The position numbers were made by a program, and so were the translations under genes. DNA of 64,000 nt from Candidatus Methanoperedens sp. BLZ2 (GTDB lineage Archaea; Halobacteriota; Methanosarcinia; Methanosarcinales; Methanoperedenaceae): contig NZ_NTMG01000023.1 in assembly GCF_002487355.1 (NCBI RefSeq), positions 28,816 through 92,815 of the forward strand. The letters are read 5' to 3'. Below the pieces are notes generated by a model that was not told the DNA's origin, made no database searches, and saw only the letters and a list, made by a program, of their open reading frames with translations. Position 1 is the first letter of the stretch. The number at the start of each line of letters is the position of its first letter. Of this stretch, positions 51,990 to 61,641 are shown piece by piece.

Positions 51990-54900
51990 ATGGAAAAAAA
52001 ACAAACCAGAGTTAATTTTATTCAGGTTAGACCTGGAGATAAGCTAAAGAGAACATTCAGCGCAGGCATTGGAATCATCGGAATACTGCTCGCCGCCGGA
52101 ATACTGTTTACAATATTGCTGATGAGCGGCAGTATTGGCAGTGTTGCAAGTGCGGTCAGCGATACATCTTCCAATGCATCTTCCGTCAGCGCAGCCGACA
52201 CATCGGACATCTTGACAGTAAATGCAAATGCTCCTGATGCCAAGTCAATATCAGATAAATATATGAAGAAGCAGAAAAAAGCCGCGAAGAGTCTTAAAGA
52301 TAAACGGGATCTTCCGGCTAAAAGAAAGGCAGCAGCAGAACGTTACAAAAAAGCTCGTAAGGATGCGGGGATAAGCACTGCTGCAGCAACTGGTGTGGGT
52401 ACGCTTGCCATGCCCGCCGGAATGGACCCGGGAGGAGTACCGCACTATTTCGGCCCTTACCCGAATTACGCTAACAGCCCGATACCGACGGTCAATGCCA
52501 CAGGAGTCTCCGGCGGCATCAGGAAATTCGTGGACTCGCTGCCTGGTCTGGGACCTGCCAATGCAAACGACCTGGGACAGTATATTCCTGTTGCTGTCCC
52601 GGATACATGCACATATTCAGGCCAGGTAGCCGATTGCTATGAAATCGAACTGAGAGAATTCAACGAGAAGATGCACCCGGACCTTCCACCGACCAGACTG
52701 AGAGGTTATGTGCAGGTTAAAAACGGCCAGGACGTTGCACCGGTCCATCAGCTCGGCCCTCTGATCGTCGCCAGGCGCGACGTACCTGTGCGCATCAAGT
52801 TCACCAATAAGCTTCCCACAGGCGCTGGAGGCGATCTCTTCCTGCCTGTAGATACAACAGTAATGGGGGCAGGCCAATTCAACATTAATTTTGATCCCGT
52901 TACGAAGTTACCTCTGGGGTCGAACCTGAATGGGAACTTCACTCAGAACCGCGGTACCCTGCATCTGCATGGAGGGTATGTCCCGTGGATAAGCGACGGC
53001 ACGCCCCACCAGTGGATCACACCTGCTGGCGAGGCGACATCATACCCTGAGGGCGTCAGCGTGTCTAACGTCCCGGACATGGGAGACCCCGGAGACGGGT
53101 CAATGACCTTCTACTATAACAACCAGCAGAGTGCAAGATTACAGTTCTACCATGACCATTCATTCGGCATCACCCGTCTCAATGTTTATGCCGGCGAAGC
53201 CGCTGGTTACCTGCTGACGGACCAGGTGGAGCAGGATTTGATCAACGGTACTGATATATCCGGGGTCAACCCCGGCCATATAAAGGTCCTCCCGGATGTG
53301 GGGATACCTCTTATCATCCAGGACAAGACCTTTGTAGACAACACTACGATCGCTGCGCAGGATCCGACGTGGAACTGGGGAACAGGAGCAAGAGACCCGA
53401 TCACCGGAAAAATTACAGGTGTTAATACCGGCGACCTCTGGTACCCGCATGTCTACATGCCGAACCAGAACCCGGCGGATGCGGGCGGGATGAACGCTTT
53501 TGGCCGCTGGCACTATGGGCCCTGGTTCTGGCCTCCCACTACGGGTATCACCTACCCGCCGATCCCAAATCCTGACTGCCTCCCGACGCCCCCTCCGCAG
53601 GGTTCGTACCCGAACGGGCAATATGATTGCAGCCTTACGCCCTGGGAGCCGCCATATATGCCCGCCACGCCTAATCCATCAGAGGCCGCAGAAGCCTTCA
53701 TGGACACACCTATCGTCAATGGCGCCGCCTACCCCTATCTGGAGGTGGAGCCAAAGGCTTACAGGTTCCGCATCCTGAATGCAGCGGATGACCGTTTCTT
53801 TAATTTGCAGCTATACGTAGCCGATACTGCTGTCACCACCGCAGATGGAAGAATTAATACAGAAGTAAAGATGGTTCCTGCGGTTGCGACCGCGGGTTTC
53901 CCGGCTGACTGGCCGACCGATGGAAGGGAGGGCGGTGTGCCTGACCCGGCTACTGCTGGCCCGTCATTTATCCAGATAGGGACTGAAGGCGGTTTCCTGC
54001 CTAAACCTGTGGAACTGCCCAACCAGCCGGTTGACTGGAACATGGACCAGACGAATTTCGATATGGGAGTTGTGAATAAGGGAACTCTCATCCTGGGAAC
54101 AGCAGAACGGGCGGACGTGATCGTAAACTTCTCCGCATTTGCGGGTAAGACGCTCATTCTGTATAACGATGCTCCAGCGCCTTTCCCGGCGATCGACACG
54201 CGCTATGACTACTACACGGGCAACCCTGACCTGACGGATGTTGGAGGTGCACCCACTACTTTGCCGGGCTATGGTCCCAATACACGCACCATCATGCAGA
54301 TCAAGGTAGGGACGAATGTCACCGGTACCCCGGTCGCCGTCGATCTGCCCACATTAGAGACAGTGTTCGCCAATAACACAGCCGCAGGGAAGAGGGGGGT
54401 TTTTGAGGTATCCCAGGACGAGATAATCATACCCCAGACTGAATACGACTCAGCCTATGACAAGATCTTCCCGGCCGATCAATTCGCGAGAATATTTGAC
54501 AGCTCCAGGACCTTCAAAACAGTCTCCGGCGCCACGGCGACCATCCCGTTCCAGCCGAAGGCAATCCAGGATGAGATGGGAGAAGTTTTCGACACGGAAT
54601 ATGGACGGATGAGCGCTATGCTGGGGCTTGAGCTGCCAAATGCTGCGGCTGGTGCCCAGGATTTCATCCTCTTGCCCTACCTATCCCCGCCTGTTGAGAT
54701 AATCAAAGGCTCAGTATACGGGACTCAAATCGGATCGCTGGGTGACGGGACGCAGATATGGAAGATCACGCATAACGGCGTGGACACGCATACAATTCAC
54801 GTCCATCTGTTCAATGCACAGTTGATCAACCGTGTCGCCTGGGACAATGCCCGCAGGGTGCCGGATCTTAATGAGCTTGGGTGGAAGGAAACCTTCAGAG

Positions 54901-56972
54901 TAAATCCGCTTCAAGACACAATCATAGCATTGAGACCCATCGCCCCCACGCAACCCTTCAAGGTCAAAAATAGCATTCGTCCGCTTGACCCGACCATGCC
55001 GCTGGGCGAGCCCTTGAAGGCGCCAATTGGAGGATTCAAAGACCCGCATGGGGAACCTGTTAACGTTATCAACAACTTAATCAACTTCGGCTGGGAGTAC
55101 GTCTATCATTGCCATCTCCTGGCCCATGAAGAGATGGATATGATGCACTCGATTGGTTTTATTGTTGTACCGGATGCGCCCTCCAACCTGACTGCTATCT
55201 GGCTTAATAATCCGGTCAGGGTGAGTCTGACATGGAAAGATAACTCTGCTGATGAGATAAACTTCCTTATCCAGAGGGCAGAGAATACAGACTTCACGAC
55301 AGGCTTGACCAATTTCACGGTTGCCGGTAGCGCTAACGGTGCGTTCGGAGGAACCATGACTTTTACAGACACGACTGCTGTGGCCAACGCTTCGTATTAC
55401 TACCGTGTGCTGGCTTCCAACGTTATCGGTGACACTGCGGTATACGCCGCCCCATCAATCGGTTTCCCTGTTGCCAGTGTGTTGAGTACCCCATCAGCAT
55501 ATACGGGAGTATCATACCCCACTGCTCCAGCTATCATAACGCAACCATCAAGCCAGACGGTTATTGAAGGGCAGACAGCTACATTTAGTGTAACAGCAGC
55601 AGGTACTCTACCGTTGAGTTATCAATGGCAGAAGAACGGGGCGGATATACCGGGCGCTACTGGGGCGACTTATATGACACCGACTACAGTACTGGCTGAT
55701 AACGGTGCGGTCTTCCGCGTCAATGTGACAAATGCATGGGGCAATGTAATGAGTAATGGCGCAGCATTGACAGTATTGCCAGCAACTTCCATAAACCTTA
55801 TAAATAACCCTGGATTTGAATCAGGAAAGACTTCATGGACGTTCTATACGAACGGCGTCGGGACATTCAGTGTAGGGCCTCCGGCTTATGCAGGAAATAA
55901 TTCTGCCAGACTTGCTTTTAGCACTGCTGGTACAAATATGCAGTTATATCAACAAGGGGTAGCCCTTGAACCAAACACCCGCTATCAGCTGAGTTTCGCA
56001 GCATATTCGAATACAGGACACGATATAAGAGTAAGGCTGCTCAAACAAGTTACACCTTATACTCCCTACGGACTGGATTATACAGCCAATCTCGGTACAA
56101 GCTGGGCTGTATTTACAACACAGTTTACCACCAGTGGTTTCGCAAGTAATGTTACCGACGGGCGTTTACAGTTCTGGCTTGTACCGTTTGCAAAAGCAGG
56201 AGATACCTACTACATTGATGATGTACGGCTGGAGAAGGTCAGTACTGCTCCGGTATTGCCGGGGATAGTAACTCATCCTGCCGGTCAAACCGTTGTAACA
56301 GGACAGACCGCAACCTTTAGCGTTGTGGCTACGGGAACGTCGTTGAGTTACCAGTGGCAGAAGAATGGTACTGATATCGCAGGTGCAACAGGCACATCGT
56401 ACACCACGCCGCCAGCGACCTTAGCGGATAACGGTTCAACCTACCGTGTCAATGTGGCAAATCTTGCGGGCAGCATCATGAGCAACTCAGCAACTCTGAC
56501 AGTTTCAACGGCAGCTTCCGTCAATATTATCCTGAATCCGGGATTCGAATCAGGAACGACTTCATGGTTGTTCTATACGAGCGGAACAGGGACATTCACT
56601 GCAGTATCCCCCGGGTATAGCGGGACAAGAGCTGCCAGACTTGCCCTGAGCAGCGCTGGTACGAACATCCAGCTGTACCAGACAGGAGTAACACTGGAAC
56701 CGAATACACTGTATCGGTTGAGCTTTGTTGCATATTCAACGACAGGACATGATGTGACTGTGAGGCTGTTCAAGCACGTTTCGCCATATACTGCCTATAT
56801 GCCGGACTTTACAGCGAATCTTGGTACAGGCTGGCAGGTATACACGACCACATTTACCACGACAGGTTTCACAGGGACAGTGAGCGATGGCCGTCTACAG
56901 TTCTGGCTTGCACCGTTTGCGAGAGCAGGAGACAACTACTACATAGATGAGGTTCGATTGGAGAAAATATAG
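51990..56972 (+). CDS. Surface multicopper oxidase with FnIII/Ig/CBM-like tail
   Basis: This 1660-aa protein has a basic N-terminus and a membrane/signal helix ('IGIIGILLAAGILFTILLM', about 28-46). An oxidase region with all four copper motifs follows: 'LHLHGG' (about 325), 'FYHDHSFG' (about 388), 'DTHTIHVHLFN' (about 930) and 'YHCHLLAHEEMDMM' (about 1038). It is larger than ordinary laccases because of insertions between the second and third motifs. After it come a fibronectin III-like domain (about 1056-1150), two Ig-like domains ('SYQWQKNGADIPGATG') and two ~150-residue carbohydrate-binding-like domains ('NPGFESGKTSW...YYIDDVRLEK'). It likely oxidises metals or other donors on the cell surface; the substrate is unknown. 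Confidence 0.9.
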   Translation: MEKKQTRVNFIQVRPGDKLKRTFSAGIGIIGILLAAGILFTILLMSGSIGSVASAVSDTSSNASSVSAADTSDILTVNANAPDAKSISDKYMKKQKKAAKSLKDKRDLPAKRKAAAERYKKARKDAGISTAAATGVGTLAMPAGMDPGGVPHYFGPYPNYANSPIPTVNATGVSGGIRKFVDSLPGLGPANANDLGQYIPVAVPDTCTYSGQVADCYEIELREFNEKMHPDLPPTRLRGYVQVKNGQDVAPVHQLGPLIVARRDVPVRIKFTNKLPTGAGGDLFLPVDTTVMGAGQFNINFDPVTKLPLGSNLNGNFTQNRGTLHLHGGYVPWISDGTPHQWITPAGEATSYPEGVSVSNVPDMGDPGDGSMTFYYNNQQSARLQFYHDHSFGITRLNVYAGEAAGYLLTDQVEQDLINGTDISGVNPGHIKVLPDVGIPLIIQDKTFVDNTTIAAQDPTWNWGTGARDPITGKITGVNTGDLWYPHVYMPNQNPADAGGMNAFGRWHYGPWFWPPTTGITYPPIPNPDCLPTPPPQGSYPNGQYDCSLTPWEPPYMPATPNPSEAAEAFMDTPIVNGAAYPYLEVEPKAYRFRILNAADDRFFNLQLYVADTAVTTADGRINTEVKMVPAVATAGFPADWPTDGREGGVPDPATAGPSFIQIGTEGGFLPKPVELPNQPVDWNMDQTNFDMGVVNKGTLILGTAERADVIVNFSAFAGKTLILYNDAPAPFPAIDTRYDYYTGNPDLTDVGGAPTTLPGYGPNTRTIMQIKVGTNVTGTPVAVDLPTLETVFANNTAAGKRGVFEVSQDEIIIPQTEYDSAYDKIFPADQFARIFDSSRTFKTVSGATATIPFQPKAIQDEMGEVFDTEYGRMSAMLGLELPNAAAGAQDFILLPYLSPPVEIIKGSVYGTQIGSLGDGTQIWKITHNGVDTHTIHVHLFNAQLINRVAWDNARRVPDLNELGWKETFRVNPLQDTIIALRPIAPTQPFKVKNSIRPLDPTMPLGEPLKAPIGGFKDPHGEPVNVINNLINFGWEYVYHCHLLAHEEMDMMHSIGFIVVPDAPSNLTAIWLNNPVRVSLTWKDNSADEINFLIQRAENTDFTTGLTNFTVAGSANGAFGGTMTFTDTTAVANASYYYRVLASNVIGDTAVYAAPSIGFPVASVLSTPSAYTGVSYPTAPAIITQPSSQTVIEGQTATFSVTAAGTLPLSYQWQKNGADIPGATGATYMTPTTVLADNGAVFRVNVTNAWGNVMSNGAALTVLPATSINLINNPGFESGKTSWTFYTNGVGTFSVGPPAYAGNNSARLAFSTAGTNMQLYQQGVALEPNTRYQLSFAAYSNTGHDIRVRLLKQVTPYTPYGLDYTANLGTSWAVFTTQFTTSGFASNVTDGRLQFWLVPFAKAGDTYYIDDVRLEKVSTAPVLPGIVTHPAGQTVVTGQTATFSVVATGTSLSYQWQKNGTDIAGATGTSYTTPPATLADNGSTYRVNVANLAGSIMSNSATLTVSTAASVNIILNPGFESGTTSWLFYTSGTGTFTAVSPGYSGTRAARLALSSAGTNIQLYQTGVTLEPNTLYRLSFVAYSTTGHDVTVRLFKHVSPYTAYMPDFTANLGTGWQVYTTTFTTTGFTGTVSDGRLQFWLAPFARAGDNYYIDEVRLEKI

Positions 56973-56996
56973 AAGATCTAATAGAGGAATAAATAA

Positions 56997-57031
56997 AGTG
57001 CTGGATTTATATCCAGTACTAATTTTTTTTT
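56997..57031 (+). terminator. Intrinsic-like terminator behind multicopper oxidase 1
   Basis: 'AGTGCTGGAT-ttat-ATCCAGTACT' is a 10-bp stem (one G-U pair) followed by T8-9. An identical hairpin follows the second oxidase at 61291-61326. Confidence 0.75.
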
Positions 57032-57065
57032 GGAATGTTTAAATAGTATATAATCTGTTGTTACT

Positions 57066-57215
57066 GTTTACTGGAAGACGTTCTTTCATTCTATCGTAGA
57101 TGCGATTGGAATGCTTGTAGCACTGACAATATTCCTGGCAATAGCGGAAGTTGCAAAAAAGGCTACCTGGGTCGTGTTGCGCCCGGATAGGTATTCATAA
57201 TAATCCGCATTTGTA
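57066..57215 (+). pseudogene. Decayed copy of the 85-aa membrane protein gene
   Basis: The sequence is clearly the same as 61379-61636 but has lost the start region ('ATGGCAGAAACT'), an 80-bp internal segment and one further base, breaking the frame. The start of the remnant is 'CTGGAAGACGTTCTTTCATT'. The preceding TATA-like element 'GTTTAAATAGTATATAATC' (57036-57054) is kept. Confidence 0.85.
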
Positions 57216-57450
57216 TCTTTTGCCATCACAATGTATTATGGATTGACAATAATGTCAGCCAGTGAAAAATAAGTTGTAATAATAATGTATACATGATAAT
57301 GCACATGTATACAATGATAATTCACACTATCATTTAAATTTTTTAATGATGATAAATATAAATAGTATCATAGAGAATAATTTGTGAGACACAATAATTT
57401 TTTTTATTGTGATCGTAAAAATGTGATAGAGAAGATGGAGTGAAAATGTT
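57216..57450 (+). promoter_or_regulatory. Upstream region and promoter of multicopper oxidase 2
   Basis: Contains a perfect palindrome 'TGTATACATG-8nt-CATGTATACA' (57286-57313) and then 'CATTTAAATTTTTTAATGA' with 'ATAAATATAAATAGTATC' (57331-57370), the same element order as before oxidase 1. 'ATGGAGTG' at about 57434 is the likely SD for the ATG at 57451. Confidence 0.6.
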
Positions 57451-60400
57451 ATGTTAGTTAGTGAATACTATAAACCAATACTTAAATTAAAGAGAATAAC
57501 CAATGGCCTTTTTGAAAAAATCGGATTATTTCTTGCAGCTGTAATCCTGTTGACAATCTTGATGTCGAACAGTCCAATTAATGTCAGTGTTGCCAGTGCG
57601 AGCTCTGCATCAGACAATAGTCCTTTTATCACACAGGAGAATCAGTCTCCTGACTCAAAAATAAGTGAAAATGCAGTTATGGCAGTTGATGTAATACCAC
57701 CAGTTATTACAATCCTTGGAAGGAATCCTGTTACCAGCCTGCGTGTAGGTTCGGTGATGTACAAGGATGCAGGAGCAATTGCAACGGACAATGTTGATGG
57801 TAATCTGACAGCTTCTATATTAGTCAACAATCCTGTAAACACTTCAGTTGCCGGTACATATACAGTGACATATTCTGTTACAGATGCAGCAAACAACACA
57901 GGCACCGCAACGAGAACTGTTATCGTGTCAAATCCGCTTGATCCTGTAACCATACCGAAATTCCAGGATTTCTTAATTATACCGCCTGAGATGCCAAAGA
58001 CCACCCAACCCAACCCTGCGATAGATTATTACGAGATTGCGACCAGGGAATTCCAGGAGCAGGTACTTCCAACAGGAATGCCACAAACAACGGTCTGGGG
58101 CTATGGTTCGGCTACAACACCGGGCACTTTCAATGCACCTTCATTTACAATCGAAACTACGGCAAACAGGCCTGTGCGTGTAAAGTGGATCAACGATCTG
58201 GTTGATCAGAATGGAAACTATCTGCCGTTTTTCCTTCCAGTTGACCAGACCCTTCACTGGGCAAATCCTGCCGCAGGGATTGCAGGAAGAGATAGCCACG
58301 GCACCGACCCCACGACTTATGTCGGGCCTGTGCCGATTGTTACCCATGTGCATGGAGCACACGCTATCCAAGAGGGAGACGGCCATCCAGAAGCATGGTT
58401 CTTACCAGCTGCTAATAATATACCTGCGGGCTATGCCACGACAGGAACGTACTATGACATATTTAAGACAACTGCTCCATCCGGAGCTTCCTGGGGTCCG
58501 GGAAATGCGGTATTCGATTACCCGAACAACCAGAGGGCAAGTACCATATGGTACCACGACCATGCTCTGGGAGTGGACAGGTTAAATGTCATGCAAGGCC
58601 CGGCAGGTTTCTGGCTTATCAGGGGAGGTGCTGATGACATCAACCTCGGCTTCAACAGGCCAGGCCAGCAGCTGTTCGTGGGAGTGAATCCGGCAGAGCC
58701 AATAACAGAGATTCCTATTGCAATCCAGGACAGGTCGTTCAACGACGACGGCTCGATATTCTATCCTGACAGCAGGGCTCTCTTTGACGGCTTCACGGGT
58801 CCATATGCCCCGATAAGTGACATAGCTCCGATCTGGAATCCCGAGTTCTTCGGCGACAGTATGATGGTCAATGGAAGAACCTGGCCTTACCTGAATGTCG
58901 AACAAAAGCAATACAGGCTCAGGTTCCTGAATGGCGATAACTCGCGGTTCCTGATACTGCAGATGGACAACGGTATGAACTTCACGCAGATAGGGGCTGA
59001 AGGCGGTTTCCTTGCATCTCCTGCAATGCTTAACAGGCTTTTACTTGGAGGCGCTGAACGAGCAGACGTCATAGTAAACTTCACCAACATCCCGGTCGGA
59101 ACAAACATAACATTGCAGAACGTTGGTCCTGACGAACCATTCGGCGGCGGTGTGCCATGCCCGATAGGACAGGATCCAATAACAAATCCAGGCTGCGGTG
59201 ATTTTGCTCCTGCAAACCCGGCAACGACCGGTAGAGTCATGCAGTTCAGGGTAGTTGCAGCAACTACGCCAGATACGAGCACTCCGGCTGATCAGATAAC
59301 ATTGCCGCCAATTGTGCCTCTGGGAGCAGAAAATAAGGTCAGAAATCTGTCACTTAATGAAGAATGCTCGAATTCAAGCCTGACCGGATTCCAGTGTCCG
59401 AAGGCGGCTTTGCTGGGAACGGTCATGTTCAACGCAACAACAGGTGCGCCAATGGGAATGCCCATGATGTGGGGCGATGCCGTAACGGAGAATGTCACAC
59501 TTGGCGACACTGAAATATGGGATATATATGACTTCACAGTAGATGCTCATCCCATACATTTGCATCAAGTCATGTTCCAGGTAGTGAACAGAGAGGTGTT
59601 CGATCCAGCGTTTGGAGTTGTTGGCACTATCACACTTCCAGAGCCGGGGGAAACAGGATGGAAAGATACGGTAATAGCCTATCCCGGCCAGATTACAAGA
59701 ATCAAGGCAAGATGGGACATCGCAGGTCTTTACGTGTGGCACTGCCATATTTTAGAGCATGAAGAGAATGAAATGATGAGGCCGTACACTGTTAGTGCAC
59801 CACCAGTTGTTCCAAAACTGAACATCACTGCAACTCCGACAACAGTGACAGTCGGAGTACCGACAAATGTGAACTTCACTGTGACAGACGGCGTCACACC
59901 AGTATCAAATGCGGCGGTTACTCTTAGCGGCAATGCAACAGGAACCGGGACAACTAATGTCAACGGTAATGTTGTAATAAGCGTGAATGCGACAGCACAG
60001 GGGACGATTACATCAACTGCCACTTCAACAGGTTACACAGACGGAACTACAACCCTGTCTGCAATTGCGCCACCAGTTACTATACAAAATCTAATAAAGA
60101 ACCCGGGATTTGAATCAGGAAAGACTCCATGGCTGTTCTATACGAACGGTGTCGGGACATTCAATGTATGGCCTCCGGCTTATGCAGGAAATAATTCTGC
60201 CAGACTTGCTTTTAGCACTGCTGGTACAAATATGCAGTTGTATCAACAAGGGGTAGCCCTTGAACCGAACACACGCTATCAGCTGAGTTTTGCAGCATAT
60301 TCGAATACAGGACACGATATAAGAGTAAGGCTGCTCAAACAAGTTACACCTTATACTCCCTACGGACTGGATTATACAGCCAATCTCGGTACAAGCTGGG

Positions 60401-61266
60401 CTGTATTTACAACACAGTTTACCACCAGTGGTTTCGCAAGCAATGTTACCGACGGGCGTTTACAGTTCTGGCTTGTACCGTTTGCAAAAGCAGGAGATAC
60501 CTACTACATTGATAACGTACGGCTGGAGAAGGTCAGTACTACTCCGGTATTGCCAGGGATAGTAACTCATCCTGCCGGTCAAACCGTTGTAACAGGACAG
60601 ACTGCAACATTCAGCGTTGTGGCTACGGGGACGTCGTTGAGTTACCAGTGGCAGAAGAATGGTACTGATATCGCAGGTGCAACAGGCGCATCGTACACCA
60701 CGCCGCCAGCGACCTTAGCGGATAACGGTTCGGTTTTCCGCGTCAACGTGACAAATTCTGTGGGCAGTGTAATTAGCAACGGCGCAGTCCTGACAGTATT
60801 ACCGGTAACTTCCATAAACCTCATAAAGAACCCGGGATTCGAATCAGGAAAGACTTCATGGTTGTTCTATACGAACGGCGTCGGGACATTCAGTGTAGGG
60901 CCTCCGGCTTATGCAGGAATTAATTCTGCAAGGATTGCTTTGAGCACTATTGGTACTAACATGCAATTATATCAACCAGGGGTAGCCCTTGAACCAAACA
61001 CCCGCTATCAGCTGAGTTTCGCAGCTTATTCGAATACAGGACACGATATAAAAGTAAGGTTGTTCAAACAGGTTACACCTTATACTCCCTATGGATTGGA
61101 TTATACAGCCAATCTCGGTACGAACTGGGCCGTATTCACAAAACAATTTAATACCAGTGGTTTCACAGGCAATGTGACAGATGCACGTTTACAGTTCTAC
61201 CTTATACCGTTTGCGAAAGCAGGAGACAACTACTACATAGATGAGGTTCGATTGGAGAAAATATAG
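57451..61266 (+). CDS. Surface multicopper oxidase with DUF5011 and Ig/CBM-like tail
   Basis: The 1271-aa protein has an N-terminal signal/anchor helix (about 26-45) and a DUF5011/HYR-like Ig domain (about 77-167, 'VTSLRVGSVMYKDAGAIATD'). The oxidase has 'THVHGAHA' (about 298), 'WYHDHALGVDRLN' (about 368), 'DAHPIHLHQVMFQ' (about 696) and 'VWHCHILEHEENEMM' (about 763): all four copper sites. An Ig-like linker and a CBM-Ig-CBM tail almost identical at the DNA level to that of oxidase 1 follow. Its catalytic part is distinct from oxidase 1, so tails have been exchanged or homogenised. It is probably an extracellular oxidase, for example of manganese or iron or another donor; the substrate is not deducible. 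Confidence 0.9.
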   Translation: MLVSEYYKPILKLKRITNGLFEKIGLFLAAVILLTILMSNSPINVSVASASSASDNSPFITQENQSPDSKISENAVMAVDVIPPVITILGRNPVTSLRVGSVMYKDAGAIATDNVDGNLTASILVNNPVNTSVAGTYTVTYSVTDAANNTGTATRTVIVSNPLDPVTIPKFQDFLIIPPEMPKTTQPNPAIDYYEIATREFQEQVLPTGMPQTTVWGYGSATTPGTFNAPSFTIETTANRPVRVKWINDLVDQNGNYLPFFLPVDQTLHWANPAAGIAGRDSHGTDPTTYVGPVPIVTHVHGAHAIQEGDGHPEAWFLPAANNIPAGYATTGTYYDIFKTTAPSGASWGPGNAVFDYPNNQRASTIWYHDHALGVDRLNVMQGPAGFWLIRGGADDINLGFNRPGQQLFVGVNPAEPITEIPIAIQDRSFNDDGSIFYPDSRALFDGFTGPYAPISDIAPIWNPEFFGDSMMVNGRTWPYLNVEQKQYRLRFLNGDNSRFLILQMDNGMNFTQIGAEGGFLASPAMLNRLLLGGAERADVIVNFTNIPVGTNITLQNVGPDEPFGGGVPCPIGQDPITNPGCGDFAPANPATTGRVMQFRVVAATTPDTSTPADQITLPPIVPLGAENKVRNLSLNEECSNSSLTGFQCPKAALLGTVMFNATTGAPMGMPMMWGDAVTENVTLGDTEIWDIYDFTVDAHPIHLHQVMFQVVNREVFDPAFGVVGTITLPEPGETGWKDTVIAYPGQITRIKARWDIAGLYVWHCHILEHEENEMMRPYTVSAPPVVPKLNITATPTTVTVGVPTNVNFTVTDGVTPVSNAAVTLSGNATGTGTTNVNGNVVISVNATAQGTITSTATSTGYTDGTTTLSAIAPPVTIQNLIKNPGFESGKTPWLFYTNGVGTFNVWPPAYAGNNSARLAFSTAGTNMQLYQQGVALEPNTRYQLSFAAYSNTGHDIRVRLLKQVTPYTPYGLDYTANLGTSWAVFTTQFTTSGFASNVTDGRLQFWLVPFAKAGDTYYIDNVRLEKVSTTPVLPGIVTHPAGQTVVTGQTATFSVVATGTSLSYQWQKNGTDIAGATGASYTTPPATLADNGSVFRVNVTNSVGSVISNGAVLTVLPVTSINLIKNPGFESGKTSWLFYTNGVGTFSVGPPAYAGINSARIALSTIGTNMQLYQPGVALEPNTRYQLSFAAYSNTGHDIKVRLFKQVTPYTPYGLDYTANLGTNWAVFTKQFNTSGFTGNVTDARLQFYLIPFAKAGDNYYIDEVRLEKI

Positions 61267-61290
61267 AAGATCTAATAGAGGAATAAATAA

Positions 61291-61326
61291 AGTGCTGGAT
61301 TTATATCCAGTACTAATTTTTTTTTC
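61291..61326 (+). terminator. Intrinsic-like terminator behind multicopper oxidase 2
   Basis: Same 10-bp hairpin and T-run as at 56997-57031, part of the duplicated 3' region. Confidence 0.75.
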
Positions 61327-61378
61327 TGGTAACGTTTAAATAGTATATCATCTGTTGTTACTGGCTTGAGGGTAAACT

Positions 61379-61636
61379 ATGGCAGAAACTTTACTGGAAG
61401 ACGTTCTTTCATTCATATACACTATCGGACACTGGATTGGCCAGAAGATAGTTGAGCTTATTCAATTTATTTCAGGCGTCATTTTACCACAATCTATTGT
61501 AGATGCGATTGGAATGCTTGTAGTACTGACAATATTCCTGGCAATAGCGGAAGTTGCAAAAAAGGCAATCTGGATCGTTGTTGCGCTCGGATGGGTATTT
61601 ATAATAATTCGCATCTTGATGCTGATGATAGGGTGA
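61379..61636 (+). CDS. Small two-helix membrane protein
   Basis: The 85-aa protein has an amphipathic first part ('LLEDVLSFIYTIGHWIGQKIVELIQFISG') and two hydrophobic helices ('IGMLVVLTIFLAIAEVAK' and 'AIWIVVALGWVFIIIRILML'). The SD 'GAGGGT' and the TATA-like 'GTTTAAATAGTATATC' (61337-61352) give it its own promoter after the oxidase terminator. A decayed copy follows oxidase 1, so the gene was part of the duplicated unit. No family is recognised. Confidence 0.75.
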   Translation: MAETLLEDVLSFIYTIGHWIGQKIVELIQFISGVILPQSIVDAIGMLVVLTIFLAIAEVAKKAIWIVVALGWVFIIIRILMLMIG

Positions 61637-61641
61637 ACTAT

